This document shows, in pieces, positions 32,944 to 44,334 of a stretch of 64,000 nucleotides of DNA. The stretch covers positions 45,771,127-45,835,126 of the forward strand of contig NC_080043.1 in NCBI RefSeq assembly GCF_012489685.1, given 5' to 3'. The stretch is from Lotus japonicus (lineage: Eukaryota > Streptophyta > Magnoliopsida > Fabales > Fabaceae). Both the position numbers and the translations under genes were made by a program. The first letter of the stretch is position 1, and every line of letters starts with the position of its first letter. Below the pieces are notes generated by a model. That model had not been told where the DNA came from, ran no database searches, and saw nothing but the letters and a program-made list of their open reading frames with translations.

Positions 32944-34130
32944 CACCACTATACTCAACGACAGCTCGCCCTCGAGCGTAAACAACATTCGCTTGCCCTC
33001 AAGCGCAAGAAATGCTCCCAAACAAGTGCTGTCAACAAGGAATACTTCACAAAAACAGGGGGACCAAGTAATCACAGCTAGTTCCAAGAGAAAGACCCGA
33101 CAACCTACTTCATGCATCTTTTGAAAAGAGAAGAGTGTAGAGCCCATTCATGAGAAGCATATAGATCTAAAAATCCTAGGATGAGATGTTTATTTAGTGC
33201 ACTTAGCACACAAGCAAGTTCATAGGTCCTGAATATCATTCACTCAATAGCAACAATGATCAAACATGCAAAAATTCAAAAAGACTTCCATAAGGGTTGA
33301 AACATTCGCTAGGTAAAGCATGATGGTGGTTGGTCCCTAAGGGAAAACTTGGCTTTCAAGCACATTGAGTGTGGTCCTCTTCTATTAACTCCGGAGTTTT
33401 TCACAACAAACATTTTAGCACAAGTCGCTTGCACCCCTTTTCCAAACTCTTTTTTTCTTCTTTTTTTTTTCCAACTCCAACTTTTATTTAGGAGTTTTTT
33501 TAACTTTTTATTTGGGGCAAGAGACTATTTCACAACTTTTTCAGCTCCATTCAATAATAACAAGGACCAACACTCCCCAATATTCCAACCAAACATCCAT
33601 CCCAAACTTTTGGCTACAAAAAGATTCTCCAATTAAGCTCAAATGGGACAACTAAAGGTAATGTTCAACGAACAAACTCAGAATCTCAAGAAATCGTACA
33701 AGTCTCTAGAATAAAGCAAGAATCACAAAGCATGCTATGAGTGAAATTAATGCAAAACCAAGAATTGCAAGTGAATCAGGATCCTCTAGAGAATTTTTAT
33801 GGTGAAGGGTCAAAGATAGACCCTTAATGGACTCACCTCGACTCCTTTCCCAAGACACACTCGGAAAACCGAAGTCTCCTCCTCTCTTCCCCAAACATGC
33901 AATCACTCATCCCCAAAAACAGCATCAAGTATTCACAAAAGCATTTTCAAAAACAGCACAAGCAGGGAAGCAAAACTATAGCTAAAAGCATATGAGTATA
34001 GAGAAGTAAAAGACCCAAGAAAAACAAAACTAACTAACGATGCATGATAAAAAGAAAAACAAAAACTACAAATTGAGTAATATGCCAAAGATGCATGACC
34101 TAAACTAAGAGTAGGAATACCTCAACAAAG
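32944..34130 (-). other. Athila internal region after the late ORF, non-coding
   Basis: No ORF of note apart from short chance frames. It would be 3' untranslated sequence before the 3' LTR. A clear polypurine tract is not seen next to the LTR; GAGTATAGTGGTG is the best candidate. Confidence 0.5.
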
Positions 34131-34680
34131 TCACTCCATGGGGTCATGGTCACCCCTTCCATCGCCATATTCCGGATGGACACCGGCATCATGCATTAAG
34201 CTCAAGTCTATCATCCCCTGCTCCAAGGTATTAAAATTCATGGGCCCATTGTACCTGGGGTCTGATGTGCTACCTCCCCTCCAATGGAGGTCAAGATCCC
34301 TGTGTAGGCGATCTTGCCTCAAAAACATTCGCCCGAAAGCGGCCTCCATCCAAGCAGGAGAAGGGTCAGCACGTGGTGGAGTAACCACCTCAACATTTTC
34401 TTCTTCCTCCTCTTCTTCTTCCTCTTCTTCTTCATCTTCTTCCGCTGGCTCCTCAGGATCCTCTTCCTCTTCCTCCTCTTGAGGCATTCTTGCTGTCCAA
34501 GAGGTCTCTTCTCCCCTCCCGATAAAGAACTCCCCGCTCCTTCACACACTCCTTGTGTGCTAGGTGAGATTGATAAAATTCCTCCTTTTTCAATGAAAGG
34601 AAGCGGGAGCGATCAAAGCTCCGGGAGGTGGAGGAAGAAGCTGCAGCTCTTGTGTTGGTTCTTGCTCTTTTTACAGGCAT
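34131..34680 (-). pseudogene. Athila late ORF (ATHILA ORF-1/env-like), truncated and frameshifted
   Basis: Minus-strand ATG at 34680 begins MPVKRARTNTRAAASSS followed by SFDRSRFLSLKKEEFYQ, the start of the Athila ORF-1/env-like family. The frame ends at about 34453. A second frame from 34487 gives MPQEEEEEEDPEEPAEE, a long poly-Glu run, then WMEAAFGRMFLRQDRLHRDLD, which corresponds to the C-terminal part. Only about 180 residues remain of a protein normally several times longer, so the middle is deleted. The function of the family is unknown. The ATG is preceded directly by a TTTTGCAG splice acceptor. Confidence 0.65.
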
Positions 34681-35124
34681 CTGCAAAATTTGTTAGCCCA
34701 TACACAAGCCACAAATGTTAGAGATGTTAGTTCAATAATAAAAAGAAATGAAAGGAGAAACTTTGTACAAAAAATAAAAAATTAAACTTCCTAAGAGCAC
34801 CCAACAAGTCTCTTAGTGATTTTGGCCAAGAGAGAAAGATTACCACATAAGCACTTGCCAAAAATCGACTAAGAGAACCCATTGAAGCATTCTAACAAAC
34901 ACCTTACAAGCAAAAGCTAAACTAAACAAATCCACAAAATCCTAACTACCCATTCCTCACAAATTCACAACCCGTTTCTAATTAAGCACAAAATCAACCC
35001 ACTAAGAACACAAACAACCCACACCCAACTTGCACAAACAACAAATCACTCACCCAAACCCCAATGAAGCATGCATTGCAAAACCCATGAACTATGATGA
35101 AGGGAAGTGGAAGATGGAACTTAC
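34681..35124 (-). other. predicted intron for spliced late-ORF mRNA
   Basis: Minus strand: donor GTCAAG/GTAAGTTCC at 35125/35124 and acceptor AATTTTGCAG/ATGCC at 34681/34680, the second exon opening at the ATG of the late ORF. Athila-type elements are known to make a spliced late mRNA. Predicted from motifs only. Confidence 0.45.
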
Positions 35125-35365
35125 CTTGACTTGAGAGTGAGTGGGTGCAAGTGGAATGAGCTTGATGCAATGCAGAACTTGGAAGCAAAAGGAAGAGCTA
35201 ATGTGTGTGCAAGTGAGAAATGAGGAGTAGAAATGGGGTACGGAGAGAGTGGGGTGCGTTTTTTATGGGAGAATGGGAGTAAAGAGTGGGAAAATGAAAA
35301 GGTTGGGGTTTTAAAACCCAAAAAGTGGGAAAAACACGTATAGGAGCGCTCGAGGGGAGCGCTCA

Positions 35366-38300
35366 TGTAAGACCCAAGTTTTTAAGCTTAGAATAAGTGG
35401 AAGAGATTTCCATTTACGATTAGGCTTGATGTATCGTGAAAGGAAAACCTGAACAAGAGCTTACTAAATGAAATATATTTATGAAGGAGAAGGTTCAGGA
35501 AAAGTTTAAGGATTGTACCAGAATCGATAAAAGTTATAGCACGATCGTTATACGCTTAAACCTAGGTCAGAAACCCTAGTATATAGCTAGTTTTCACTTT
35601 TAGGCACGATGGAAGTTAATTCCAAAAATCTTCAGAGAAATGTTCGAACTTCTCTTTTTCCATATATCACAATCGTTTCAAGGCGAAACTCTAGGATCTA
35701 CGAACGTCCGATTCCAATCATCGGAAGTTTGCCGAAACCGAAACCCTGGTATTTCAGAACCCTAGAATCACTCGACAATGAAGACTTTTTCTATTCAGAA
35801 CTTCAAATGAAGATTCTACACGCGTACACCCATTTCTCTTGATGATTTCAATCTTTCTTCAGAAGGAAGTTTTCTATTCCGACATTCGATGCAAAAAGCA
35901 ACTTATCGGGTAAAATAGTTTTACACCGACTATGCTTTAGTTGCCAAAAATACTAGGAGACCTCATTTTAGTTTTGGAATTCTTTCGCCAAAACATATCT
36001 TATAATTCACGGAGAATGACGCTGGAAAAATCAGATTCGCCAAACTTTCATTTTACCGCGTTTTGCCAACCTCTATATATAGCCAAGAAAGGAAGAAAAA
36101 AACACAAAACCATACCCATTTTCCCCACCAAAGCCGCGAGTTTGAGAGGAGAGGAGGAGGAGAAGATTTTCTTCATTTCTTGCTTGATCGTCGATCCAAC
36201 AGTTGCTACTTCAAGGTGCCGAGGTATAGTCGCTAATCCTTACCTCTGATCGCTTTTTCCATAGCTTTTCTATAGACTTTTCTGAGCTGATAGTTTTGAG
36301 GTTTTTGCAAAACTATCCTGAATATTTCATTTCTGATTCTAAACCTCTTCCTTATGTGCCTAAGATCACTTCTGCCGGATTAGATTTTCCGTTATGTCGC
36401 CGGAATTCCGCCGGAATCAATTTTAGCCTTAAATACCCATTTTTGGAGAAAAGCTTCAAAACTATCGCCTTAGCTTAGTGCTAGTAGGATTAGTTGTCAT
36501 AAACGTCGTTGGTGACGTCCCTGTCAAATTTGGTTTTTGGGATTTCAGTTTTGAAATTCTAAGTTAAAAATCATGACCAAAATACCCCTGCGATAGTTTT
36601 TGATCCGATAATTTTTCCGAGTTCAGAATACCCTTAGTTACGGCTAATGATAGCATAGGAACCAAGTTTGATCGAAGAAAAATCGAGTGCCCCAATTACC
36701 AAAAGTGGCCGAACCTATTAGGGGGGAGGAGGAAAATTTCCTTTTCCGAAAACTTGTCCTTTCGCGCTAGATTATCATACCTCGGAGTATGTACTACTTC
36801 GGGTAACCTTAGTGATGTATTGATAGCTTAGTTTCCGATAGATTCTGATAGTATTTCTGTGGTTTTGCTCTAAAGGTGCTTTTGAGGAATTCCCTGAGGA
36901 GCAACGCTTTGCTTGTGAGGAAGAATTCGAAGATCACTCTGGAGAACCTACAGATGAGGGCTTCTCACTGAATCTCTAGATAATGCTTAGGGTCGATGCT
37001 TTCGACATTGTTTACTGTTTATGTACTTGTTTGTGTTTGATTGGAAAAATATTTTCTGAGGCTTCGGCTGACAATGTAGATGATGCATCTACTGAATGTT
37101 TTTGATGATTGACTTACACGCTACGTGCTATGTGGGTAATCTAGGATGTGTGGTGCATGCCTTATATGCTAAGTGCTATGTGGTTATTGCTTAATATGTT
37201 GATATATGACATGTTGATTGATTGTGCTGAGTTATTTATGCTTTTGCAATGAGATCTGAGATTCTGAATGGTGAGAAAAGCGGGCAGGTCATGCCGGTTT
37301 TTATTTGAGAGTTTTGAGAAAGTTTGATAGGACGAATGAGATTCGGACCTTGTTATGATGTTTATGGATCGAGACATTCTCTGGAGTCAGTTGGGGATTA
37401 GGAGATCCCGAGAACTTATAGGATTTGCGATAAGACTAAAAAGGATATTATTTTGAAAAGAAAACTCATAAGACATTAAACAACCTCTAAATCTTCAAAT
37501 AAGGATAATAAACTCGAAAGGAAGCTTCGGATGCAAATCTTAGTTTTTGGAAAACGAGAAGTGTCGTCGGATCCCAGTGTTGAGAAAGTTGAGAGGTATT
37601 GAGTATGTTGATGTTGTTGTGCTGTTGGAGCAGCTGTTGTTGTTGTGTTGTTGGAGCAGCTGTTGTTGTTGTGCTGTTGGAGCAGCTGTTATTGTTGTGC
37701 TGTTGGAGCAGCTATGTGTGGTTGGGCTATCCTAGGGATAAGTCCGGGGAATTGATAGTTCCCGAGTATGTTGATACTCTTGCTCGTTGAGCAGTTTTGA
37801 CCATCGGATTGAGATGAGTCGGATGATTTGGAGATCATCATGAGTTATGTGTTGTTGAGAAGTGTCTTTTGTCGCAGAATCGACTTTACCTTAGGGTAAG
37901 CTTTTAGAGACTTTAATTTAGCTAGAACACGTGGCAACGTGTCGAGTGAGATTCGGAGACGTTGTTTGACTAATCATCCTGCATTCATGCAACATTAATG
38001 AGGTATTAACACAGCACGTACTCTGGACCTCGTCGGTTTCCAAAATGGTCATAAGACCCGGAATGCCGTGTAAGAGCGTTTGTAGACGTCTCTTGTAGCA
38101 GACCGAAATGGCAGACCTACGGGTTTACTGCTGATCTGACTACCGCTGTCATTGGAGTAAGAGGCACGCGGGCCGAAATGGCTCCACCGTGGCTGGTGTT
38201 AGGGCTGATCCGTTGATGTCCATCCGTTCCGGATTGCATATTGGTTGACTGGGTTAACCTGCATATCATTTCACGCAACATGCATACTACTTAGTTGATG

Positions 38301-39172
38301 AGTGTGTTTGATACTTGTTAATTCTATTTGAGGCATGTTAACTGTGATTTACCGTCTTTTATATTCATGGTAAGATATGCAACCCTAGGATGTTATCCCT
38401 AGCTATAAGCCTAAGTGGCTATTCTATTATCTTATCTGTATCTATCGGTGGTATTATTTATATAATTCTTTGGAGTTGACCCTCGCGTCTTCTGTGTGTG
38501 CTTTGGCGGACAAACGCCCATTGTCAGATGTCTTTGGCGGGCTAGTTCATGATGGTTCGCCCTTCGGGGGGGACTAGGGTTGAGATGCTGGAACAGGAGC
38601 GCATCGCGGTTGCGAGAGGAGGACGGATGGTGTACATAGACTAGGTCGTTCTGGATTTCGAATTCGGACGACGATCATGCTAGCATGTAGGTTTTAGTGC
38701 TGGTGTGAGCTCCTCGAGATGGGATTAGTGTAGGAGTAGAGTCTTAGCTCTGAACATCATTTGTTTTCTTTGGGGACAGGGTAGTTTCCCACCTATAGCT
38801 TTTTGTGTGGTTTCTTTACAGGAATCACAGAGAGTTGGTTGGACTTAGGAAGTCTTGTTTCAGGCCGATGGGCCAGCTTATTCTCAGTTTTGAGGGATGG
38901 TGTTGCGGACACTTCACCTTTACTTTCAGTCTGTACATATTGCCTTCGGGCGCTACACTTTTCTTTCCGTCACTGGAGGTTACTCGTGACGAGGTTGTTA
39001 CTTACAGCGGGGGCTGTATTATATATTGTACATTAGTTCTGTTGCTTTTCGCTTTTGGGTTTTATTTAATTCAGTCTTGTCTTAGTTATTATCGAAAAAA
39101 AATATTAACGTTTTTCCGCATTAAGTTTACTTTTGGTTACTAAAGTGACGCCACCGAAATCGGGGTGTTACA
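35366..39172 (+). mobile_element. Tekay solo LTR nested in the Athila element (3,807 bp)
   Basis: TGTAAGACCCAAG to AATCGGGGTGTTACA with the perfect TSD GCTCA (35361-35365, 39173-39177). It is the reverse complement of the family at 4604-8212, with which it is colinear. TATA at 36073-36082, CAG/ATG junction at 38525-38530, and a 26 bp tandem array at 37609-37712. Most of the LTR ORF after the junction is deleted: it goes quickly from SPFGGD-type sequence to the DDDHAS end. Confidence 0.94.
37609..37712. repeat. 26 bp tandem repeat, four units
   Basis: Four units of TGTTGTTGTTGTGCTGTTGG plus AGCAGC, two with single substitutions. The 4604-8212 LTR has only one such unit at the equivalent place (near 5950, reverse complement). 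Confidence 0.92.
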
Positions 39173-39177
39173 GCTCA

Positions 39178-39401
39178 GGCGCTCAAACCAGTTCCAGAGG
39201 CAGTGCCTCTGCCACTAATTGGCGCCTAGGCGCTCAGCCCAGCTTTTTCACAAATTTTTTTTACTTTTTTCTTTTTTTTTTGAAATTAAACACCTAAAAT
39301 ACTACAAAATCAAAAGATAAAGAAGAGCAAAATAAAAAGAATGGGTTGTCTCCCATTTAGCCCTAGGTTATAGTCCTAGGTGGACTCTCCTTCCGATGGT
39401 G
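39178..39401 (-). other. Athila internal junction sequence
   Basis: Contains further GGCGCC palindromes (about 39220-39235) like those in the LTR, and a poly-T/A stretch. It precedes the chimeric protease-gag reading frame on the other side. Confidence 0.4.
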
Positions 39402-40328
39402 TTAGGAAGGAAATTCCTTTCCATTGATTAACTTACCACAAGTGCAAGGAAGAAACCTTGCACAAAACCTCTGGAGTAAATCCTCCCAAGAGGCAATGTC
39501 CTCTTGCTCATCAAACCAAGCTCTAGCCTCCCTCGTCAAAGAATGAGGGAAGAGTTTAGTCTTCACTTCATCACTTGAAACACCCTCAATCTTAGCAAGG
39601 GTGCTAGCTTGGGTAAACTTCACCATATGAGCATGTAAGTTCTCGTACTTGGACCCCCCATACTTGTTACCACTAACAAGCTGAGCCGAATGGAACTCAT
39701 CAATTTGGGCATTAACTTTGGGGGTCTCTTCTGAAACCTTTGACCTGCTTCTAATCACATCACAGACAAAGTCATTGTCATGGTTAGTCTCAATCATAGG
39801 ATTAAAAACAGAAAACCGTACCTTTTCCTTACCAACACAGAGAAGGAGGTGACCCTTGTCAACATCAATCTTAGCTCTACCAGTAGCTAAGAAAGGTCGA
39901 CCAAGGATGAGAGGAATCCTCTCATCCTCCTCCATATCAAGCACAACAAAGTCCACGGGGAACACATACTTGTCCACCCGCACCATTACATCCTCCACAA
40001 TCCCATATGGAGTCTTAAGGGATCGGTCAGCCATTTGCAAGGAGAGCATGGTTGGAGTAACCTCTCCTAGGTTCAGCCTCTCAAACATGGTGAGCGGCAT
40101 CAAATTGATACTCGCTCCAAGGTCGCACAAGGCTTCCACATCCGCCATGCCTTCAATTTCTACCGGAATAGTGAAACTTCCGGGGTCCCTTCTTTTCTTT
40201 GGCATCTTCCGCTGCAAAATGGCACTACATTCTTCCGTCATCAACACCGTCTCATCTACTCCCTTCAACCTTCTTCTCTTATGCAAAATATCCTTCATAA
40301 ACTTAGCATATATAGGCATTTGTTCCAA
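39402..40328 (-). pseudogene. Athila protease fused to a second gag-like segment
   Basis: The minus-strand frame of 308 codons opens in the gag-protease linker (MPIYAKFMKDILHKRRRLKG) and then has the retropepsin domain: VEALCDLGASINLMPLTMF with the active-site Asp, PYGIVEDVMVRV, and PLILGRPFLATGRAKID. From about residue 210 it changes: NKYGGSKYENLHAHMVKF, KLFPHSLTREARAWFDE and SWEDLLQRFCARFLP are capsid-type gag motifs that normally lie before protease and are already encoded at 40980-41651. RT should follow protease. This looks like a deletion/recombination chimera with a diverged second gag. The first Met at 40328 is unlikely to be a true start; a frameshift separates it from the gag frame. 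Confidence 0.75.
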
Positions 40329-41651
40329 AGCATCGGCAAAAGGAATACAACAGAGGCATTTTCTTGCTTAGCATTGGGGATAGTGTCGGAAGGAAATTTA
40401 CCTTGAGGTCTCTCGGCTATTTGCTTGGCCAGCTGGCCAAATTGATTCTCAAGATTCTTGATAGCCGCCTCTTGATTCATGTAATTATTCTCCGTCCGGT
40501 TGATGAAAGTTTCCACCAACTCTTCTAAGCTTTTCTTTGAACCACCCCCTTCACCTTCTCCTCGCTCTTGAGGTTGTCTTGAGCTTTGGCCTTGGAATCC
40601 TTGGCTAGGAAATTGTCTTTGAAAACCATTTCCTTGCCCACTACTACCTTGCCTCCAAGAGAAATTAGGGTGATTCCTCCATCCTGGATTGTAAGTATTT
40701 GAAAATGGGTCATTCCGAGCTTGACCCATAGCCTTCACTTCCTCCTCTGGTCTAGTCTCTGTGCATTCTTCGCTGTCATGTGGCCTTCCACAAGTCACAC
40801 ACTCCATCTTGGAAACTCGACCACCAATCTTGGTAGTCTTCATTTGATTTTGAATCTCATTCATTTGCTTGGAGAGTTGCTTGTTGGAGGCCATAAGTTG
40901 ATCATAAGCTTCAACCTCAAGGACTCCTCTTCGGGCTTGGCGATCATTACTAGAGTTCATGGCTCTTATAGCCATTTTTTCAATCAACTCGTACCCCACT
41001 TGTGGAAGTAAGGCATCGAACTCTCGAAGAATATTGGAGACCATCATAGAACTTTGCCACTTGTTCAGCTTGAGTAAGGTTATGTTGAGGACACCTCCTC
41101 AAGAGCTTCTTGAACCTCTCCCAAGCTTCATAGAGATTCTCATCGGTGGATTGAGTAAAAGTCATGATGTCATTCTTGAGCTTTCTCAAGAGGGCTCTTG
41201 GAACAAACCTTGTGGTGAACTTCTCAGCCAAGTCTTCCCAAGATGTAATGCTACCTTGGGGCTGTGAGTTCAATCACACCTCAGCAGTATCCCTCAATGA
41301 AAAGGGGAATAAACTCAAGCAGATGGTGTTCGCTGAAACATTCTGAACTCTGTAGGTGTTGCAATTGTGGATAAACCGCTCCATGTGTGCATGAGGATCT
41401 TCAAGAGCACCTCCACCATACTGATTTTGGCTCACCAAATTAATGAATGTCGGCCTCAGCTCAAAATTTCCCGTGCCATCGGGGGAAACTATGCTGCCCG
41501 GATAATCGTAGCTCATGGCAGCCGAGGTGAGGTCTCTAAGAGAACGATTGGCGTTCTCCAATTCTTGCTCTTGAAGTATTTGAGCAATAGCCTCATTCAC
41601 TCTTTCTTCAATGTGGGCTTGCATCTCCTCCTCCGTCATATGGGCAGCCAT
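40295..41651 (-). pseudogene. Athila gag, nonsense codon and frameshift
   Basis: Minus strand. 41651-41274 encodes the N-terminal part (MAAHMTEEEMQAHIEERVNEA, ALEDPHAHMERFIHNCNTY). TGA at 41274-41276 replaces Trp of the SLRDTA..WL motif, and the same frame continues SQPQGSITSWEDLAEKF. A frameshift near 41045 leads to VSNILREFDALLPQVGYELI and the nucleocapsid part with the Athila zinc knuckle CVTCGRPHDSEEC (CX2CX4HX4C), ending at 40295 after NQFGQLAKQIAERPQG. Gag forms the virus-like particle and packages the RNA. A TAA lies upstream of the first Met in frame, so the natural start may be lost. Confidence 0.85.
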
Positions 41652-41860
41652 AGCGGCTATCTCAGCAGCTCTTTGTTGAGCTCGTCGACGATGGAGGGTG
41701 CGTTATGGCTCCGGATCAAACAGCAGTGGATCCGAACCAAGTCTACTGTGCATAAACTGAAATCACAAAAACAGAGAAAAGGTTAGTAACACCTATTCAA
41801 TGCAATGCTTAGTAAAACAAACAAACAAACTCTTTAACTTAAACCGAAAACCACAAACAA

Positions 41861-41877
41861 TCCCCGGCAACGGCGCA
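41861..41877 (-). other. Athila primer binding site (tRNA-Asp)
   Basis: Minus strand TGCGCCGTTGCCGGGGA, one mismatch from the usual Athila site TGGCGCCGTTGCCGGGGA, seven bases inside the right LTR. It primes minus-strand DNA synthesis and fixes the element's orientation. Confidence 0.85.
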
Positions 41878-41884
41878 AAAAACT

Positions 41885-43276
41885 TGTTGGTCAATTCGCA
41901 AGTGTACGAATACCTCCGGGTTTTAAAATATAGAACCACAGGGATTGTGAGTGAGAATTGTTGATTTAAGCCTAAAGTTTTCAAGTTCTTAAAACAGTAA
42001 AATTCAGAAATTGGTTTTGGTTGATTGTGACAAAGGTTTTGCAAAAGAGCAATGTTGAAAATGATGTAAATAACAATTGATGGAAAATTGCCTTGGGTTG
42101 TTGATCATCTAATCCACTTTAGTTCACCTATCCTATGCATGTGAAACCTTGATTTATCTCTTGTTGTTATGCCTATGTACTTACTAGTTGATTCCTCACA
42201 AAAGTAATTCTCTCAAACTGAAAGATAAGCCCAATTACTTGTGTACTTAAACATTCATAAGAGGTAAATAAGCATGTATATTCAGGCCAACAAAACCCCA
42301 CCCTTACTCTATGCCTAGAAGCAAGTATAGAAGGATCTATTTCAATTCATGTCCCTAAATCATAACAAACTTCCATTTGATTATAATCTAGCCTATAGCA
42401 TAGGTGCACCAAAGCTAAACATGCAATAAGGAATTGAAATACAAGATTGAATCAAGAACTCATGCATAGAGATAGGATTTAACAAACTAAAATTTCATAG
42501 AGTCTCTTAAACCAAAGAAAAAAAGAAACTAGCCACTCATGGCTAGAGAATTCATGCAGAAAATGTAATGAAAACCTGAGAAAAATACAAGTTGGAAGCC
42601 TCCCTTGGCCCCAAAGTTCTCCTCAGCTCTCAAACTTGATCAAAAATGAGTAAAAATGTCTAACTCCAAAAAGAAATTGGCCTAAGCCTTATTTATAAGC
42701 AAAACAAACGACACTGGGCGCTCAGGCGCCAATTCAGAGCGCCTGAGCGCCAATTGCATGTGAAAAACATGCCTCTGGACCCTAATTGGCGTCGAGGCGC
42801 CAATTCCCAGCGCCTGGGCGCCAATTCCCTGGCTTCCATCATTTTGTACTAGCGCCTAGGCGCCAATTCCCAGCGCCTAGGCGCTCAAGCTCGCCTGGAA
42901 CAGCCTTTTCAGCTTTTGTAACTCCTCTTTAATTCCTCTTTTAACTCTTCCTTCAATTCCAAGCTTCTTGGCTTTTTTTCTTCTTCAGTTTTTGATCTGC
43001 ATACTTAACCACAAAGACAAGGAAAAATCTAGAAGCTCAAAGAGCTCATTAGCACAAGAGGTCCTTCATAAAACAAAAGAAAATCATGCAAGTCCTAAAC
43101 TTAACTTATAATGCAAGAAAACTCTCTATAAAACTACAAAATTACCAAAACAAAACAAAGACTCAAGAAAAGATAAAAATGCATGAGAATGCATGAAACA
43201 CTACATGAGACTCAACAAAAAGACTCAAAACAAACAAAGAAATGACCCTAAAAACACTACAAAAATAGGGTCATCA
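41885..43276 (-). repeat. Athila 5' LTR (1,392 bp)
   Basis: TGTTGGTCAATTCGCAAG to AAATAGGGTCATCA. Minus-strand TATAAATA at 42690-42697; palindrome array at 42714-42886. Differs from the left LTR by scattered substitutions and one- or two-base indels. Confidence 0.93.
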
Positions 43277-43303
43277 ACACACACACAAGCACACACATAC
43301 ACG

Positions 43304-43308
<5 letters not shown>

Positions 43309-43346
<38 letters not shown>
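43309..43346. repeat. (AT)n microsatellite with adjacent (CA)n
   Basis: About 38 bases of alternating AT following ACACACACAAGCACACACA. The Athila element inserted within this (AT)n(CA)n tract; the left part is at 31535-31550. Confidence 0.9.
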
Positions 43347-43350
<4 letters not shown>

Positions 43351-43462
43351 TTCATACTACCTCAGACTTTGTTAGAGTCCTAATCCTAGTCCATACCTAG
43401 TTCTAGGGTTAATTCGTTATCTAACTGTCATCACCTGTTTGGTTAGAGTGTGGGATGTTACA

Positions 43463-44334
43463 TGATCCATCTCCATGTTTGTTTGTCCATACGTTTGAAC
43501 CATTGTTTCCTTTATTCCCTTAAAAGTATTGCTTGAGGAAAATCTAATTCTTCTTTCTTCTCCACAAACGGCGCCGTGACAAGAGTGTAAAAGGTGGAAT
43601 CCGACCTCGGAGCTTCCATTCGAGGCTTATTCAACATCAACAGGAGAGATTGGCTTATGTCATTCTTGAACAAAAATCCGATAATAGAATTATTTTGGAG
43701 GGAGGGTCGAATAACTTCGTAAGTAAACTTTTGATAGATAAATTGAAAGGATCCAATTCGAGCACGGTTCAAAAGAGTCAAAATTTAGAAGATATTTATA
43801 TTTATCGTTCTCCTCTTTCCAGCACCAGAGCTAGTCGAGAAGGCTAACCGCCCGGGAGCCCTACTATGAAAAGCGATCTTTGAATAGGAAAAATAGTGGA
43901 TCTTTGGATAACTTCCTCAATATCAATGGTGGAGCCGACCAAGAGTGGCGGTGAAGTTTTGGTGATGCAGGTTGCATGCTTCAAGGTATTGCAAAAGACA
44001 CTCTGACGCTCAAGTCAATGTATAATCAACGATAGAATTCAAGAGCTTTGGAAGAACTCAAGGTCAAATGCTAATGAGAAATATATGGGTATCGTTTGAC
44101 CCAACTTTTTTTTTGTCTTAAAAGCTACATTCATGCGCATGAGATTTGGACGAGACTTGGTGTGCGTTTAGATCCAACTTTCTTTCATGCCTGCTCACGG
44201 ACTCGGGTTGGGTTCCCATCCACCATAGGGACCAATGCAGGTTTGCCATTATTTTATGGTGGCTTTGGCGTTAGCACAATAGTGTCAAATTTAAGCTTTA
44301 CACTTATGGTAGCTTTGATTTGAACAAGCAACTG
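43463..44334. other. unassigned remnant with a primer-site-like motif
   Basis: Continuation of the remnant interrupted at 27427. Minus strand carries TCACGGCGCCGTTTGTGG at 43562-43579, similar to primer binding sites of Tat/Ogre-type gypsy elements. No long ORF. 44096-44323 has an open frame I do not recognise. Confidence 0.3.

Larger units (their letters stand above)
31551..43276 (-). mobile_element. Athila-type Ty3-gypsy element, degenerate (net about 7.9 kb)
   Basis: LTRs 31551-32943 and 41885-43276 with the perfect TSD ACACA (31546-31550, 43277-43281). The primer binding site next to the right LTR matches tRNA-Asp, standard for Athila. Gag, protease and an Athila-type late ORF are recognisable on the minus strand; RT, RNase H and integrase are absent. 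The two LTRs differ at roughly 20 sites by eye (about 1-1.5 percent), so insertion was moderately recent. A Tekay solo LTR (35366-39172) is nested inside. Confidence 0.92.
27427..43462 (-). mobile_element. diverged Tekay-like solo LTR (about 4.3 kb net), split by an Athila element
   Basis: Left end TGTGGCGTCCC at 27427 and right end GGATGTTACA at 43462, flanked by TGATT (27422-27426) and TGATC (43463-43467), a TSD with one mismatch. The Athila element plus one TSD (31551-43281) interrupts it. The minus-strand layout parallels the Tekay LTRs: TATAAAAT at 30947-30954, a long leader, then an ORF pair (28107-28415, 27813-28088) distantly like the Tekay LTR ORF. Long stretches (28800-30900) show no ORF. 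Confidence 0.6.

Noticed and set aside
34138..34482. Plus-strand Ser-rich ORF in the Athila element
   Set aside because: It is the complement of the poly-Glu run of the minus-strand late ORF.
37547..37790. Cys/Leu-rich small ORFs across the 26 bp array
   Set aside because: Open only because the repeat is in frame; the product changes with repeat number and is absent in other LTRs.
39856..40371. Plus-strand 171-codon ORF
   Set aside because: Antisense shadow of the protease domain; no family features.
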